Shown here piece by piece: positions 4,790 through 5,708 of a DNA stretch of 5,708 nt. Under the pieces are notes generated by a model, which did no database searches, was not told the DNA's origin, and worked only from the letters and a program-made list of their open reading frames with translations. The stretch is from positions 1-5,708 of the forward strand of contig JAKSBM010000453.1 of NCBI GenBank assembly GCA_022361135.1, written 5' to 3'. Every line of letters begins with the position of its first letter. The stretch's first letter is position 1. Both the position numbers and the translations under genes were made by a program. Origin of the DNA: Desulfobacterales bacterium. Its GTDB lineage: Bacteria > Desulfobacterota > Desulfobacteria > Desulfobacterales > Desulfobacteraceae.

Positions 4790-5708
4790 TTAATCGGCTT
4801 CCTTGGTCACATCCAGGGTTTCGGTGTCTGCCCTGCGGATCTGTTCATCCGAGGTGGTGGACATTTCTGCCTTGAAACAGAGACCCCACATGACCACGAT
4901 GCCCAGGATCCACCAGATGATCTGCCAGGACCAGATGGGTGGGAAACCACAGAATGAAATGGCTTTGTTCCCAATGAGAACACCGGGGCCCAGGGCCAGC
5001 AGATACCAGACCGGTACGGCGATCTTCATGCGGGCCCGCCATTTTTTACCATTCTCGGACGGGGCGTCCACGGAGTTGAGCCATTCCCGGACTTCTTTCT
5101 GACGGGCAATGGTTTCCTCATCATCCTTGATACCCAGACCGCGGCAGGCATAGGCCACCACAAGACCTGTGAATATGCCCCAGAATGCCGTGTGCATGGA
5201 AAGGGGATATCTCCAGATGTAATAGGTGAGGAAACAGGCAACAATGGCGGAGATCAGCCCAAGGACAGCACCGATGCTGGGGAATCTAAATCCCCAGTGA
5301 ACCCCCAGAAGACAGAGGTACATGATGGTGCCGAATGCCGTGGCAAACCCGCCGATCATAACAATGGCATCCGAGGAGGTCAGACTGACGATGACCGCTG
5401 CCGCCGCCAGGATGGTGGCGAAGATTCGGTTGGTCCAGATCTGTTCACTGTGGGAACCGCTCTGTTTACGGACATAACGCCACCAGACATCCCTCTGGAT
5501 GATGGTGCCGCCGGTGCCGATGTAGGGGGCTGCCGTGGAATGGATGGCAGCAATGGCACCCAGGAAAACCAGCCCGAGGATGGGACCGGGCAGGAATTTG
5601 GTCATGAGCATGGGAACCACGTCCCCATCCACCTTGGGTGCCAGTTCACCGGCCATCATAAGAATGCGGGCACCGATGCCCTGGAAGGCGGTGAAGAAGA
5701 ACAGGGCC
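4790..5708 (-). CDS. Sodium:solute symporter (SSS family), C-terminal part; N-terminus beyond the window
   Basis: The frame is open through the right edge, giving about 305 residues of a protein whose family usually has 500-600; the methionine at 5657-5659 is internal, since the preceding residues (FFFTAFQGIGARIL) continue the family pattern. The family couples Na+ entry to uptake of solutes such as acetate, other carboxylates, proline or sugars. Counting from that methionine, hydrophobic segments lie near 24-46, 80-97, 99-121, 126-148, 153-175, 212-232 and 243-263. AAIHSTAAPYIGTGG (37-51) followed by IIQRDVW matches the family segment usually written STADS...RDIY; S41 and T42 align by eye with the Na+ ligands of PutP. 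A polar loop (176-210) and a charged tail (from about 262) are probably cytoplasmic. The substrate cannot be read, although the gene neighbourhood favours an ActP-like carboxylate carrier. The small peptide follows 20 bases downstream; promoter and start are outside the window. Confidence 0.9.
   Translation of the reverse strand, partial: ALFFFTAFQGIGARILMMAGELAPKVDGDVVPMLMTKFLPGPILGLVFLGAIAAIHSTAAPYIGTGGTIIQRDVWWRYVRKQSGSHSEQIWTNRIFATILAAAAVIVSLTSSDAIVMIGGFATAFGTIMYLCLLGVHWGFRFPSIGAVLGLISAIVACFLTYYIWRYPLSMHTAFWGIFTGLVVAYACRGLGIKDDEETIARQKEVREWLNSVDAPSENGKKWRARMKIAVPVWYLLALGPGVLIGNKAISFCGFPPIWSWQIIWWILGIVVMWGLCFKAEMSTTSDEQIRRADTETLDVTKEAD

Noticed and set aside
4669..4875. 68-codon plus-strand frame over the small peptide and symporter end
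   Set aside because: It opposes the small peptide gene with its strong ribosome binding site, and its translation has no coherent features.

Overview
The window reads as part of a GC-moderate (roughly 55%) Gram-negative bacterial genome. The mix of a sodium:solute symporter, a PAS-linked DEDDh exonuclease, a CBS/DUF294 protein and protein sequences of this style suggests a sulfate-reducing deltaproteobacterium (Desulfobacterota, Desulfobacteraceae-like). That placement is an impression from protein style and gene order, not a demonstrated assignment.

Layout, left to right. Bases 1-140 (+) hold the end of a cysteine-rich zinc-ribbon protein whose start lies at or beyond the left edge. Bases 141-215 are a convergent intergenic gap with an imperfect hairpin (159-205) that probably terminates the plus-strand gene. 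Everything else is on the minus strand, so it is read from right to left: a Na+/solute symporter missing its N-terminal part (4790-5708), a 28-residue membrane peptide (4683-4769), a perfect 12-bp hairpin (4621-4650), a membrane-anchored HAMP-PAS-DEDDh exonuclease (3139-4605), a divergent LemA-like membrane protein (2525-3124), a CBS-pair/DUF294 nucleotidyltransferase-like protein (1081-2520), and endonuclease IV, nfo (216-1079). Gaps between the last four genes are 14, 4 and 1 bases, so they almost certainly form one operon. The hairpin between the small peptide and the exonuclease could end the symporter transcript or act as an attenuator between the two parts.

How the genes may work together. 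The DUF294 protein has an intact nucleotidyltransferase signature (GS...SDxD) behind two CBS domains, and the exonuclease has all five DEDDh residues behind two membrane helices, a HAMP-like linker and a PAS-like domain. Both therefore look like sensory inputs fused to nucleotide-handling outputs, next to a transporter. A similar association of ActP-like symporter, DUF294 protein and DnaQ-like nuclease is known to me from other proteobacteria (e.g. the Pseudomonas PA3232-PA3235 region, from memory). The inference is a transport-linked signalling module, here with a LemA-like protein inserted and a DNA-repair endonuclease at its end. What signal it senses and what its enzymes act on cannot be read from the sequence. 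No tRNA, rRNA, CRISPR array, insertion sequence or phage gene was seen.
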